DNA of 64,000 bases, taken from NCBI RefSeq assembly GCF_900096585.1, contig NZ_FMYH01000006.1:1-64000 (forward strand), in the 5' to 3' direction. This document shows, piece by piece, positions 24,263 through 32,050 of this stretch. Below the pieces are notes generated by a model that saw only the letters and a program-made list of their open reading frames with translations, did no database searches and was not told where the DNA came from. How positions within the stretch are numbered: position 1 is the first letter of the stretch; each line of letters begins with the position of its first letter. The translations under genes were made by a program, and so were the position numbers. This stretch comes from Sanguibacter gelidistatuariae (lineage in GTDB: Bacteria; Actinomycetota; Actinomycetes; Actinomycetales; Cellulomonadaceae).

Positions 24263-24611
24263 TGCTTCACGTCTCGACGTCATGAACCGGCTTGGCCGTG
24301 CGATGGCGGATTCGACGCGCTCTCGGATTCTGATGACCCTGCTCGGCGGGCCGAGCTACCCGGCCGTGCTCTCGCGCGAGTTGGAGCTCACCCGCTCGAA
24401 CGTGTCGAACCACCTTGCGTGTCTGCGCGACTGTGGGATCGTCGTTGCCGAGCCCGAGGGTCGACAGACCCGCTATGAGATCGCGGACCCGCATCTGGCT
24501 GCGGCACTGACCGCGCTCGTGGATGTGACGCTGGCTGTCGACGAGAACGCGCCGTGCGTGGATGCATCGTGCACCGTGCCGGCCTGCTGCGGGACGGAGG
24601 CGCGGGCGTGA
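24252..24611 (+). CDS. cmtR: CmtR-type ArsR/SmtB metal-sensing repressor
   Basis: This 119-residue winged-helix regulator resembles Mycobacterium tuberculosis CmtR, which senses Cd(II)/Pb(II). The start MLTIASRLDVMNRLGRAMAD, the recognition helix LTRSNVSNHLACLRDCGIV and GRQTRYEIADPHL all fit. The two Cys in LACLRDC match the CmtR Cys57/Cys61 pair, and a Cys-rich tail (CVDASCTVPACC) could supply the third ligand. The start ATG lies inside an inverted repeat and next to a -10 box. The stop overlaps the ATPase start by 4 bp (GTGA), so repressor and pump form one operon. It is intact, and the Cd/Pb assignment is inferred from the Cys pattern. Confidence 0.92.
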   Translation: MLTIASRLDVMNRLGRAMADSTRSRILMTLLGGPSYPAVLSRELELTRSNVSNHLACLRDCGIVVAEPEGRQTRYEIADPHLAAALTALVDVTLAVDENAPCVDASCTVPACCGTEARA

Positions 24612-26515
24612 GCGCGGTGACGAAGTCCCAGGTGGAGGGGACTGTGGTCGACGATGAAGACGACGACCATGATGGGCCGTGGTGGAAGGATCGCGGGATC
24701 ATGGTCCCGGTGTTCTCCGGTGTCGCGTTCCTCGCGGGCCTGATCTGCGAATGGTCCGGCGCGGAGATCCCGGCGCTGGTGCTGTTCTGGATCGGGCTGC
24801 TGCTGGGCGGGTCGACCTTCACACCCGGTGCGATCCGGAAGCTACTCAAGGGCAAGCTCGGCATCGGTCTGCTAATGACGATCAGCGCGGTCGGCGCGGT
24901 CATCCTCGGCTACGTCGAGGAGGCGGCCGCACTGGCGTTCCTCTACTCGATCGCCGAAGCGCTCGAGGACAAGGCGATGGACCGCGCCCGCGGTGGTCTG
25001 CGGGCCCTGCTGAAGCTGGTTCCCGACACCGCGACCGTGCTCGTCGACGGAAAGCAGACGGAGATCACGGCGAAGGAGCTCACGATCGGGCAGGTCATGT
25101 TGGTGCGTCCTGGGGAGCGGATCGCTACCGACGGCGTCGTTCGTTCCGGGCGCTCCAGCCTGGACACCTCCGCGATCACCGGCGAGTCGATCCCTGTCGA
25201 GGTCGAACCTGGTGACGCAGTTTCCGCCGGGGCGATCAACACGGCGGGGGCGCTCGAGGTCGAGGCCTCGGCGGCGGGGACCGACAACTCGCTGACCACG
25301 ATTGTCGAGCTCGTCGAGCAGGCGCAGGCGGAGAAGGGCGACCGAGCCCGCCTCGCAGACCGGATCGCCCGGCCACTGGTGCCGGGTGTGCTGATCCTCG
25401 CCGCGCTGGTCGCGCTGATCGGGTCACTGTTCGGCGACCCGGAGCTGTGGATCACCCGCGCGCTGGTGGTGCTCGTCGCTGCCAGCCCCTGTGCCCTGGC
25501 GATCTCGGTGCCGCTCACCGTTGTCGCCGCGATTGGCGCGGCCAGCAAGTTCGGCGTGATCATCAAGTCCGGTGCAGCCTTCGAACGTTTCGGCACGATC
25601 CGTCACGTCGCCGTCGACAAGACCGGAACGCTCACCCGCAACCAGCCCGCCGTCACCGCGGTCCTCACCGCCGACGGCGTGACCGAGGGTCAGGCGCTGG
25701 AGTGGGCTGCCGCGCTGGAACAGCACAGCACGCACCCGCTGGCTGCGGCGATCACCGCCGCCGCGCCGGGGGTTCTGGCGGCGCTCGATGTGACCGAGCA
25801 GGCAGGCAACGGCATTGAGGGCATCGTCGCCGGGTCACGGATCACCGTCGGTAGCCCCCGCTGGCTCGATGCCGGCACGCTCGGAAGTCAGGTTGCGGGT
25901 CTAGAGGAGCAGGGCATGACCGTCGTGATCGTTCACCGCGATGAAACGCCGGTCGCCGCGATCGGGGTTCGCGACGAACTGCGTCCCGAGGTCCCCGAGG
26001 TCGTACGCACCCTCACGGACCAAGGGGTTGGTGTGACGATGCTCACCGGTGACAACGCGCGTACCGCGCGCACCCTCGCCGCGCAGGCCGGAATCGATGA
26101 CGTGCGCGCCGAACTCCGACCCGAGGACAAGGCCGCCGCGATCGGCGAGCTATCCCGGGCGGGCTCGGTCGCGATGATCGGCGACGGCATCAACGACGCC
26201 CCTGCTCTCGCCGCCGCCGACATCGGCATCGCGATGGGAGCGACCGGCTCGGACGCTGCGATCGAGTCCGCGGACGTCGCGTTCACCGGCCACGACTTGC
26301 GCCTGATCCCGCGAGCGTTCGACCACGCCCGCCGCGGCCGTCGCATCATCAACCAGAACATCGTCCTGTCGCTGCTGATCATCACCGCCCTGCTCCCACT
26401 GGCACTGTTCGGTGTTCTCGGGCTTGCGGCCGTCGTCCTGGTCCACGAGATCGCGGAAGTCATCGTAATCCTCAACGGGCTCCGGGCCGCGCGTACCCGA
26501 ACGGCAGTGTCATGA
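24608..26515 (+). CDS. Heavy-metal P1B-type ATPase with SPC motif (Cd/Pb/Zn/Co class)
   Basis: This 635-residue export ATPase lies directly downstream of cmtR. Seen motifs are the actuator TGES (AITGESIPVEVEPG), the membrane metal motif SPC in VAASPCALAISVPL, the phosphorylation site DKTGTLTRNQPA, the HP motif in QHSTHPLAAAI, TGDNARTART and [11 protein letters not shown]. The last helix carries VLVHEIAEVIVILNG. No N-terminal metal-binding domain is present, but an acidic stretch DDEDDDHD is. The SPC motif is typical of the P1B-4-like group rather than of copper pumps, and the CmtR partner points to Cd/Pb. The start is the GTG at 24608, overlapping cmtR. Its stop overlaps lspA by 4 bp. Confidence 0.9.
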   Translation: MSAVTKSQVEGTVVDDEDDDHDGPWWKDRGIMVPVFSGVAFLAGLICEWSGAEIPALVLFWIGLLLGGSTFTPGAIRKLLKGKLGIGLLMTISAVGAVILGYVEEAAALAFLYSIAEALEDKAMDRARGGLRALLKLVPDTATVLVDGKQTEITAKELTIGQVMLVRPGERIATDGVVRSGRSSLDTSAITGESIPVEVEPGDAVSAGAINTAGALEVEASAAGTDNSLTTIVELVEQAQAEKGDRARLADRIARPLVPGVLILAALVALIGSLFGDPELWITRALVVLVAASPCALAISVPLTVVAAIGAASKFGVIIKSGAAFERFGTIRHVAVDKTGTLTRNQPAVTAVLTADGVTEGQALEWAAALEQHSTHPLAAAITAAAPGVLAALDVTEQAGNGIEGIVAGSRITVGSPRWLDAGTLGSQVAGLEEQGMTVVIVHRDETPVAAIGVRDELRPEVPEVVRTLTDQGVGVTMLTGDNARTARTLAAQAGIDDVRAELRPEDKAAAIGELSRAGSVAMIGDGINDAPALAAADIGIAMGATGSDAAIESADVAFTGHDLRLIPRAFDHARRGRRIINQNIVLSLLIITALLPLALFGVLGLAAVVLVHEIAEVIVILNGLRAARTRTAVS

Positions 26516-27168
26516 CTGTCTGGGACGCCGGGCCACTCGCCGAGGCGGCCGTGGGAGGCGTCGAGGAGTCCTTGTCCGGCCACGAGACCAGGAAGCGGGC
26601 TCCCCGCGCGGTCGGCATCGCCCTCGCCGTCGCTGTACTCGGGCTGATCTTCGACCAGGTCACGAAGATGCTCGCGATGGCACAGCTGTCACCCGGCAGC
26701 CGTGTCCCGCTGATCGGAGATCTACTCTCCCTGTCGCTCGTCCACAACCCCGGAGCCGCGTTCTCCATAGGCTCCGGGGCCGCGTGGGTGTTCACCGTGA
26801 TCGGGGTCCTCGCCGTGGCCGTGACGATCGGCGTCGCCGTGCGGCTACGGGGCATCCGCTGGGGCATCGCACTCGGACTGGTCCTCGGAGGTGCGGTCGG
26901 CAACCTCGTCGACCGGCTCATGAGACCGCCGTCGTTCGGGCAGGGGCATGTCACCGACTTCCTCGCCTACGGTGACCTCTTCATTGGAAACATCGCCGAC
27001 GTCCTCGTCGTCAGCGGTGTGGCCCTGCTCTGCCTGATCCTGATCCCCTCGAGCCGGCAACCGGACCACCATGAGCGCAGGGACGTGGATTCTGAGCGCG
27101 ATTCGCCGAACGCACAGACCGACATGAGCCCTGCTCGCACCACACGAGCGAAAGGCTCATCCCGATGA
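26512..27168 (+). CDS. lspA: Signal peptidase II (LspA), metal-cluster paralogue
   Basis: The gene encodes 218 residues with four membrane segments and the LspA signatures DQVTKMLA, VHNPGAAFSIG, GGAVGNLVDRL and, with the two catalytic Asp, HVTDFLAYGDLFIGNIADV. It cleaves lipoprotein signal peptides at the lipobox Cys. Gram-positive metal-resistance operons often carry such an extra lspA after the pump gene, and here it overlaps the ATPase and the thioredoxin-like gene by 4 bp each. The N-terminal 30 residues and a 40-residue polar tail extend beyond the usual 160-180. No lipoprotein lies in this operon, but two are encoded at 53.6-55.2 kb. Confidence 0.93.
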   Translation: MTVWDAGPLAEAAVGGVEESLSGHETRKRAPRAVGIALAVAVLGLIFDQVTKMLAMAQLSPGSRVPLIGDLLSLSLVHNPGAAFSIGSGAAWVFTVIGVLAVAVTIGVAVRLRGIRWGIALGLVLGGAVGNLVDRLMRPPSFGQGHVTDFLAYGDLFIGNIADVLVVSGVALLCLILIPSSRQPDHHERRDVDSERDSPNAQTDMSPARTTRAKGSSR

Positions 27169-27473
27169 AAGTACAACTCCTGCACATCGATGACTGCCCG
27201 AACACGGCGGATGCCGAAGCGCGTACGCGCGGTGCACTCGATGCGCTCGGCTACGCGGATGTGGCTGTCGAGTCAGTCACGATTCGCTCTGAAGCCGAGG
27301 CTGCGAGCATCCAGTTCGGTGGCTCGCCGACGATCCTCGTCGACGGGGCTGACCTGTTCCCGACGACGCCGGTGCGATCGCTGGCCTGCCGGGTCTACCT
27401 GACGGAGGACGGCTTCGCTGGTGCACCAACTCAAGAACGGCTCGAAGAGGCGCTGCGCGGCGTCTCTCGGTAA
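27165..27473 (+). CDS. Thioredoxin-like small protein of the cmtR operon
   Basis: This 102-residue protein starts MKVQLLHIDDCPNTADAEAR, with a single Cys where thioredoxins have the active-site pair, and contains the cis-Pro segment GGSPTILVDGADLF. It has the look of thioredoxin-fold proteins often annotated next to lspA, cadA or mer genes, sometimes as alkylmercury-lyase-like. It overlaps lspA by 4 bp and is the last gene of the operon. With only one N-terminal Cys plus Cys in SLACRVYL, a redox relay or metal-handling role is guesswork. Confidence 0.8.
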   Translation: MKVQLLHIDDCPNTADAEARTRGALDALGYADVAVESVTIRSEAEAASIQFGGSPTILVDGADLFPTTPVRSLACRVYLTEDGFAGAPTQERLEEALRGVSR

Positions 27474-27607
27474 CGCAGAGGCGACATCTGGACGTAGTAC
27501 CGGCTCGTCCCCGGTGCGCCGCTGGACCAGATCGCCGCCATCCTCGAATCCGCGTAGCCGACTAGACGCTATGTAGTGACCGCTCGGGACTGCTCGGGGG
27601 TTGTCGG

Positions 27608-27690
27608 GCTGGGGCCTCGCCTACAAGACTCGTGGGTTACCGGGCGGGGCTGCCTGCTCGGCCTATCCGAGGGTTGTGGGAGGCCCCAGC
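27608..27690 (+). other. Stem-loop region directly ahead of IS110 transposase (copy 1)
   Basis: GCTGGGGCCTC (27608-27618) and GAGGCCCCAGC (27680-27690) are a perfect 11-bp inverted repeat enclosing 61 bases, ending one base before the transposase ATG. IS110-group elements encode a structured bridge RNA in the non-coding end next to the recombinase gene, and this could be part of it. The symmetry is seen; the RNA is inference. Confidence 0.45.
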
Positions 27691-27809
27691 ATGAATGAGC
27701 GTACGAGTGTTGGTCTGGACGTGCACGCGCGATCGGTGGTGGCTGCGGGGATCGATGGTGTCACTGGCGAGGTGTTCAGGCAGCGCCTGGTCCCCGACCA
27801 CGAGCAGAT
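27691..27809 (+). pseudogene. IS110-family transposase copy 1, N-terminal part (split gene)
   Basis: The frame starts MNERTSVGLDVHARSVVAAG, the IS110-type N-terminal strand with the first acidic residue of the DEDD RuvC-like domain. It runs 39 codons to DHEQI before meeting the IS3 terminal repeat TGAAGCGCCCCAGG at 27810. The remainder of the gene continues at 32051 on the same strand, so this is one gene split by a 4.2-kb insertion. Confidence 0.9.
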
Positions 27810-27836
27810 TGAAGCGCCCCAGGTTTCCTGCCGCTT

Positions 27837-28155
27837 CTATGCGGGTTGAAACTGCTCGGTGAGTGAAGCGTAGTGGGCGCGCTCGTGCTCGACGGGAGGG
27901 ACGTTGCCCAAGGTGCCGTGCAGGCGGCGGTTGTTGTACCAGTCGACCCACCCGGCTGTGGCGTACTCGACGTCAGCGATGGTCTTGTAGGGGCCGGTAT
28001 GGAAGATCGTGGTGCGGATGCACTCGGCCTTGTAGAGCCCGTTGATCGTCTCCGCCAGCGCATTGTCATAGGCATCGCCCACGGACCCGATCGAGGGGCG
28101 GATGTCCTCCAGTGCCAGGTGCTCGGTGAGCTTGATCGAGGTGTACTGGGCGAGT
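27837..28155 (-). pseudogene. IS3 OrfB transposase, C-terminal part (copy B)
   Basis: The frame reads [20 protein letters not shown], then [19 protein letters not shown] and [19 protein letters not shown] to the stop at 27837. It holds the last catalytic Glu of the DDE triad. The part carrying the first catalytic Asp residues lies at 31028-31689 beyond two inserted elements, so the gene is dead as it stands. The tail is very similar to that of copy A at the left window edge. Confidence 0.9.
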
Positions 28156-29592
28156 TCAACTGGTCGACGCAACACCCTGATATTGGAGGTGTTGATGGGA
28201 CGTCATCCGAACTGGATGGTGACGCAGACGGGGCGGCCAGCGATGCGCTCTCCTGGGCGTCCCCCGATTCGTCGGGAGGTCGGCCGAGCGTTCTGGCTCA
28301 AGGTCGCCGAAGGGCTGTCCAGCGAGGAGGCTGGCATCGCGGTCGGTGTGTCGCAGGCAGTCGGCTCGCGCTGGTTCCGTGAGGGTGGTGGTATGCCGCC
28401 GTTCAGCCTGGCCCCGTCGTCGGGACGCTATCTGTCCTTTGCCGAACGCGAGGAGATCTCGCTGTTGTGGGCGAAGGGCCACGGACCTCGCGGGATCGCT
28501 CGAATAATCGGGCGCTCGCCCTCGACGGTCTCTCGGGAACTGCGTCGCAATGCGGCCACACGCGGCGGGAAGCTGGACTATCGGGCGTCGGTGGCGCAGT
28601 GGAAGGCAGAGTTGGTCGCCCGTCGCCCGAAGACCGCGAAGCTTGTCGAGAACGAGCGGCTGCACGACTACGTCCAGCAGCGGCTGTCGGGTGAGGTCTG
28701 TCGTCGCGACGGAACGCCGGTCGGACCAGCGGCTATACCGTGGACGGGCCGGAACAAGCCGTATCGGCGCGACAGGCGGTGGGCGACGGCGTGGAGCCCG
28801 GAGCAGATCTCTCACCGGCTGAAGATCGACTTCCCGGATGATGAATCCATGCGCATCAGCCACGAGGCGATCTACCAGTCGCTGTTCATCCAGGGGCGTG
28901 GCGCGCTCAAGCGGGAGCTGGTCACCTGCCTGCGCACGGGCCGGGCACTGCGCGAACCACGAGTCCGGTCGCGGAACAAGCCGCAAGGGCATGTCACCGC
29001 GGACGTCGTCCTCAGCGAACGCCCCGCTGAGGCCGCAGACCGTGCGATCCCAGGGCACTGGGAAGGCGATCTGATCATCGGAACGGGCCGTTCCGCGATC
29101 GGCACGCTCGTCGAGCGCAGCAGCCGGTCAACACTCCTGGTGCATCTGCCCCGCCTGGAGGGCTGGAGTGAGAATCCATCCGTGAAGAACGGGCCGTCGC
29201 TCGGCGGCTACGGCGCCATCGCGATGAACGCCGCGCTGACGGCGTCGATGACGATGCTGCCTGAGCAACTGCGCCGGACGCTCACCTGGGATCGCGGCAA
29301 AGAGCTCTCAGGGCATGCCCTGTTCACGCTGGAGACCGGAACGAAGGTGTACTTCGCCGACCCGCACTCGCCCTGGCAGCGGCCCACGAACGAGAACACC
29401 AACGGCCTGCTGCGCCAGTACTTTCCCAAGGGCACTGACCTGTCTAGGTGGCCCGCCGAGGACCTCGAAGCCGTCGCCCTCGCGCTCAACAACCGGCCGC
29501 GCAAGGCCCTCGACTGGAGGACCCCCGCCGAGGTCTTCGAGGAGCAACTACGCTCGCTACAACAGCACGGTGTTGCGTCGACCGGTTGAACC
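28153..29592 (+). mobile_element. IS30-family insertion sequence
   Basis: The perfect 15-bp terminal inverted repeat GGTCGACGCAACACC is at 28162-28176, with its complement at 29569-29583. It extends outward as an imperfect repeat containing GTTCAAC on both sides. The unit encloses one transposase gene. It sits within orfB of the IS3 copy, directly beside a second IS110-type element. The exact outer edges and target duplication are uncertain by a few bases. Confidence 0.85.
28195..29589 (+). CDS. IS30-family transposase
   Basis: This 464-residue DDE transposase starts at the ATG at 28195, with GGAGG six bases upstream. The N-terminal HTH region includes YLSFAEREEISLLWAKGHGP and IARIIGRSPSTVSRELRRN, the hallmark IS30 DNA-binding motif. 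The catalytic core reads GHWEGDLIIG (first Asp), WDRGKELSGH (second Asp) and DPHSPWQRPTNENTNGLLR (Glu). The first 60 residues carry a second helix-turn-helix-like segment (KVAEGLSSEEAGIAVGVSQ), seen in longer actinobacterial members. The gene looks intact and its stop lies within the right terminal repeat. Confidence 0.93.
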   Translation: MGRHPNWMVTQTGRPAMRSPGRPPIRREVGRAFWLKVAEGLSSEEAGIAVGVSQAVGSRWFREGGGMPPFSLAPSSGRYLSFAEREEISLLWAKGHGPRGIARIIGRSPSTVSRELRRNAATRGGKLDYRASVAQWKAELVARRPKTAKLVENERLHDYVQQRLSGEVCRRDGTPVGPAAIPWTGRNKPYRRDRRWATAWSPEQISHRLKIDFPDDESMRISHEAIYQSLFIQGRGALKRELVTCLRTGRALREPRVRSRNKPQGHVTADVVLSERPAEAADRAIPGHWEGDLIIGTGRSAIGTLVERSSRSTLLVHLPRLEGWSENPSVKNGPSLGGYGAIAMNAALTASMTMLPEQLRRTLTWDRGKELSGHALFTLETGTKVYFADPHSPWQRPTNENTNGLLRQYFPKGTDLSRWPAEDLEAVALALNNRPRKALDWRTPAEVFEEQLRSLQQHGVASTG

Positions 29593-29624
29593 CGCCCTGG
29601 GACCCGGCGATGCTCTCCTAAGAG

Positions 29625-30737
29625 TCAAGTGGTGATGTGGCGTTGCCGGTGGGTGTTGGGGCGGATGTGCTGGCGGCCGGGGTTGAGCAGGAAGTAGATC
29701 TCGCGTGCGACGTAGCGTTTGAGGCAGCGGATGATCTCCATCTTGGAATGGCCTTCGGCGGTCTTCTTCGCGACGTAGGCCTGGGTGGTGGGGTCGAGAC
29801 GGATGCGGCTGATGACTGCCAGGTGCAGGGCCCGGTTCGCCTGGCGGTCGCCGCCGCGGTTGAGCCGGTGGCGTTGGGTCATGCCCGATGATGCGGGCAG
29901 TGGCGCGACGCCGCAGAGCATCGCGAAGGCGGCCTCGGACTTCATCCGTTCGGGGTTGTCGCCGGCGGTGACGAGCATCTGGCCGGCGACCTCGATCCCG
30001 ATTCCGGTCCGTTCGAGCAGTGTGGGGGCGAGGGCTTCGACGATGGGGTTGATGAGTTCGTCCAGTCCAACGATCTCGTCGGTCAGCTCGAGGTAGCGAC
30101 GTGCCAACGTCTTCAGCGAGACCCGGTAGGCAGTGACCGGGTCGGTTGCATTGGAGACATCGGGGCGCCAAGCGGCGAGGGTACGGATCAGCTGCATCCT
30201 CGTCAGGCTCCTGACCTGTTCTCGCAGTTCATCGGGTGAAGAGATGATCGACATGCGCAGCAACTGCAAGGCGCTGCGACGTTCTCTCACCGCGTGAGCG
30301 CGGGTAACACGCAGGATTCGCAGTGCTTCTACCGCCCCGTCCTTGGACTTGGGGATCGTGGTGCGGTGGTTGTGCAGGGCTGCGCGGGCTGCGCTGATGG
30401 CGTCGAGGTCGTCATCTTTGCCTTTACGGCGTCGGTCAGAACGGTCGGGACGGTCGACCTCGAGCACGGTGATGCCGGCCTTGGCCAGGGACCGGGTCAG
30501 ACCAGCACCGTAGGAGCCGGTGCCCTCGACACCGATCCTGACAAGGTCGCCATGGCCTGCAACCCAGGCCACCAGCGCCCGATACCCCGACCGCGTGGTC
30601 GCGAAGCTCTTCGTTCCCAACACGGTCTCGGTGGTATCAATGACCGCCGCGACGTGCAGCTCTTTGTGGGTGTCGACGCCAGCGAAGACAACAGTGCGGT
30701 CTTGGCTTCTGTCAGTAGATGTGGGCATCCTTGTCAT
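29625..30737 (-). CDS. IS110-family transposase (copy 2, intact)
   Basis: The gene encodes 370 residues. The N-terminal RuvC-like DEDD domain begins VVFAGVDTHKELHVAAVIDT and includes GVEGTGSYGAGL and KGKDDDLDAISAARA. The C-terminal transposase_20-type domain reads GIGIEVAGQMLVTAGDNPER and AFAMLCGVAPLPASSG, with the serine nucleophile region, then NRGGDRQANRALHLAVI. IS110 recombinases work with a structured bridge RNA from the non-coding end. A 290-bp non-coding end lies upstream of the start here. The protein is distinct in sequence from split copy 1. Confidence 0.93.
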   Translation of the reverse strand: MTRMPTSTDRSQDRTVVFAGVDTHKELHVAAVIDTTETVLGTKSFATTRSGYRALVAWVAGHGDLVRIGVEGTGSYGAGLTRSLAKAGITVLEVDRPDRSDRRRKGKDDDLDAISAARAALHNHRTTIPKSKDGAVEALRILRVTRAHAVRERRSALQLLRMSIISSPDELREQVRSLTRMQLIRTLAAWRPDVSNATDPVTAYRVSLKTLARRYLELTDEIVGLDELINPIVEALAPTLLERTGIGIEVAGQMLVTAGDNPERMKSEAAFAMLCGVAPLPASSGMTQRHRLNRGGDRQANRALHLAVISRIRLDPTTQAYVAKKTAEGHSKMEIIRCLKRYVAREIYFLLNPGRQHIRPNTHRQRHITT

Positions 30738-31027
30738 GTCGTTCTCTCCGATTCATCCGATGGGAAGAGGCGGCACCGCGCTTCGACCGAACCGGCGGAC
30801 AAGACAGTGATGAGCACCTGTTGGCGCAGGCTCTCCTTAGGTCACCCCGGCGGCGAGGCGTAGCGCCTGACCGGGTGCCCCCAGAGGACTGACAGATCCG
30901 GGGAAAGACAACTCTTCGTCGATCGGAGTGGGGGTCAAGAACCTCTGGAGGCACCCGGCACCAGCATCCTGAGTGTCGATCGCTGTGCGGGTCAAGACCT
31001 CTGGGAACACCGGCACCATCAGTCTCA
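30738..31027 (-). other. Non-coding end of IS110 copy 2 with two imperfect tandem repeats
   Basis: The stretch between the transposase start and the IS3 junction (about 31027) holds two similar blocks of about 60 bases, at about 30914-30973 and 30974-31033. Both run GTCGATCG, GTCAAGA-CCTCTGG and CACCGGCACCA in order. In IS110-group elements this end encodes the bridge RNA with two guide loops. The repeat is seen; the RNA is inferred from family knowledge. Confidence 0.45.
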
Positions 31028-31689
31028 CTATCGGAGTGATGGATGAGTTGCCCGGGCGCGGGCGGATGGCCCTCGCGGTCGCGTTGCCACAACGCTATGC
31101 GCAGCGGGACCATGACCAGGTCGGTCTCCTTCGAGGTCGCGGCGTGCCAGGCCACGATCCGTTGTGAGAACACGTCGATGATGAACGCGACATACGTCCA
31201 CCCCGCCCACGTCCTGACATACGTGAAGTCCGTGACCCAGACGCAGTTCGGTGCCGTGGCGGTGAAGTCCCTGTTCAGCAGGTCCCCGGCCCGGATCCCG
31301 TCCTTGGCCGGGATGGTCGTGCGCACGCCCTTGTCCCGGCGCACCCCCGACAGCCCCAGCAGGCGCATGCCCCGATCCACGGCCCCAGGCGTCGCCGGGA
31401 CCAGGCCCTGGCGGCGCAGGTGCGCGGTCATCTTGCGGCGCCCGTAGAGACCCTCCGGAGTCATCACCCGGCGCCGCTGACCCTGGGCGTCGGTCGTGGT
31501 CATCCAAGCGACCTCACGGATCGCCTCGACCACCAGGGCATCGCTGATCGTGCGAGCGGCAGGACGGGCGCTGCGCCAGGCCCGGTAGGTTCGTGCGGCG
31601 ATCTGGCAGCCCTGCTCACGCAGCACCGCGCAGACCGACTCGACCGCATGGCCCTGGGCTCGGAGGGAGTCGATGAATCCCATGATCAT
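31028..31689 (-). pseudogene. IS3 OrfB transposase, N-terminal part (copy B)
   Basis: The frame starts MIMGFIDSLRAQGHAVESVC and includes the HTH_21-type region, the catalytic-core start NCVWVTDFTYVRTWAGWTYV with the first Asp, and VPLRIALWQRD to QLIHHSD with the second Asp. The transposase sequence then stops and foreign codons follow. The missing C-terminal third is at 27837-28155. OrfB begins where orfA ends, as in IS3 elements that join OrfA and OrfB by a -1 frameshift. Confidence 0.88.
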
Positions 31690-31997
31690 CGGTTGCGGGG
31701 GTCGAGCTCCCCGACGAAGAAAACCGTCGCCGCCTTCAAGATCGCGTTGTCCTCTTCCAGGCGGCGGACCCTGGCCTTGAGCGCCTTGATCTCAGCCAGG
31801 TCCTCACTGGTCACCCCGGGACGGCCACCGCCATCAACCTCGGCTTGGGCGACCCAGCGGCGCACCGACTCCCGGCTCACCCCCAACTGCTTGGCCACCG
31901 CGAACGACGCCGCAGTCACGTTCTGATACTCCCCGAGGTGGTCGTTGACCAACCTCACGGCACGAGCCTTCAGCTCCGAATCGATCTTCTTGGGCAT
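31689..31997 (-). CDS. IS3 OrfA (HTH protein, copy B)
   Basis: This 102-residue OrfA starts MPKKIDSELKARAVRLVNDH. It contains a helix-turn-helix (SFAVAKQLGVSRESVRRWV) and a C-terminal leucine-zipper-like stretch (EIKALKARVRRLEEDNAILK), the usual dimerisation part. OrfA gives DNA binding to the OrfAB fusion transposase. The start lies 50 bases inside the element end at 32050. It is intact, but its OrfB partner is split. Confidence 0.92.
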
Positions 31998-32050
31998 GAA
32001 CTCATTCTCCTGGACTCAAACAGGAGCGGCATCAAACCTGGGGCGCTTCA

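Larger units (their letters stand above)
27810..32050 (-). mobile_element. IS3-family element (copy B), itself interrupted
   Basis: The ends carry the inverted repeat TGAAGCGCCCCAGGTTT (27810-27826 and its complement ending at 32050). The flanks share the 3-bp target duplication GAT (27807-27809 and 32051-32053), typical for IS3 elements. Inside are orfA (31689-31997), the N-part of orfB (about 31028-31689) and the C-part of orfB (27837-28155). The two parts are separated by an IS30-type and a second IS110-type element. The unit sits in an IS110 transposase gene. Confidence 0.88.
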
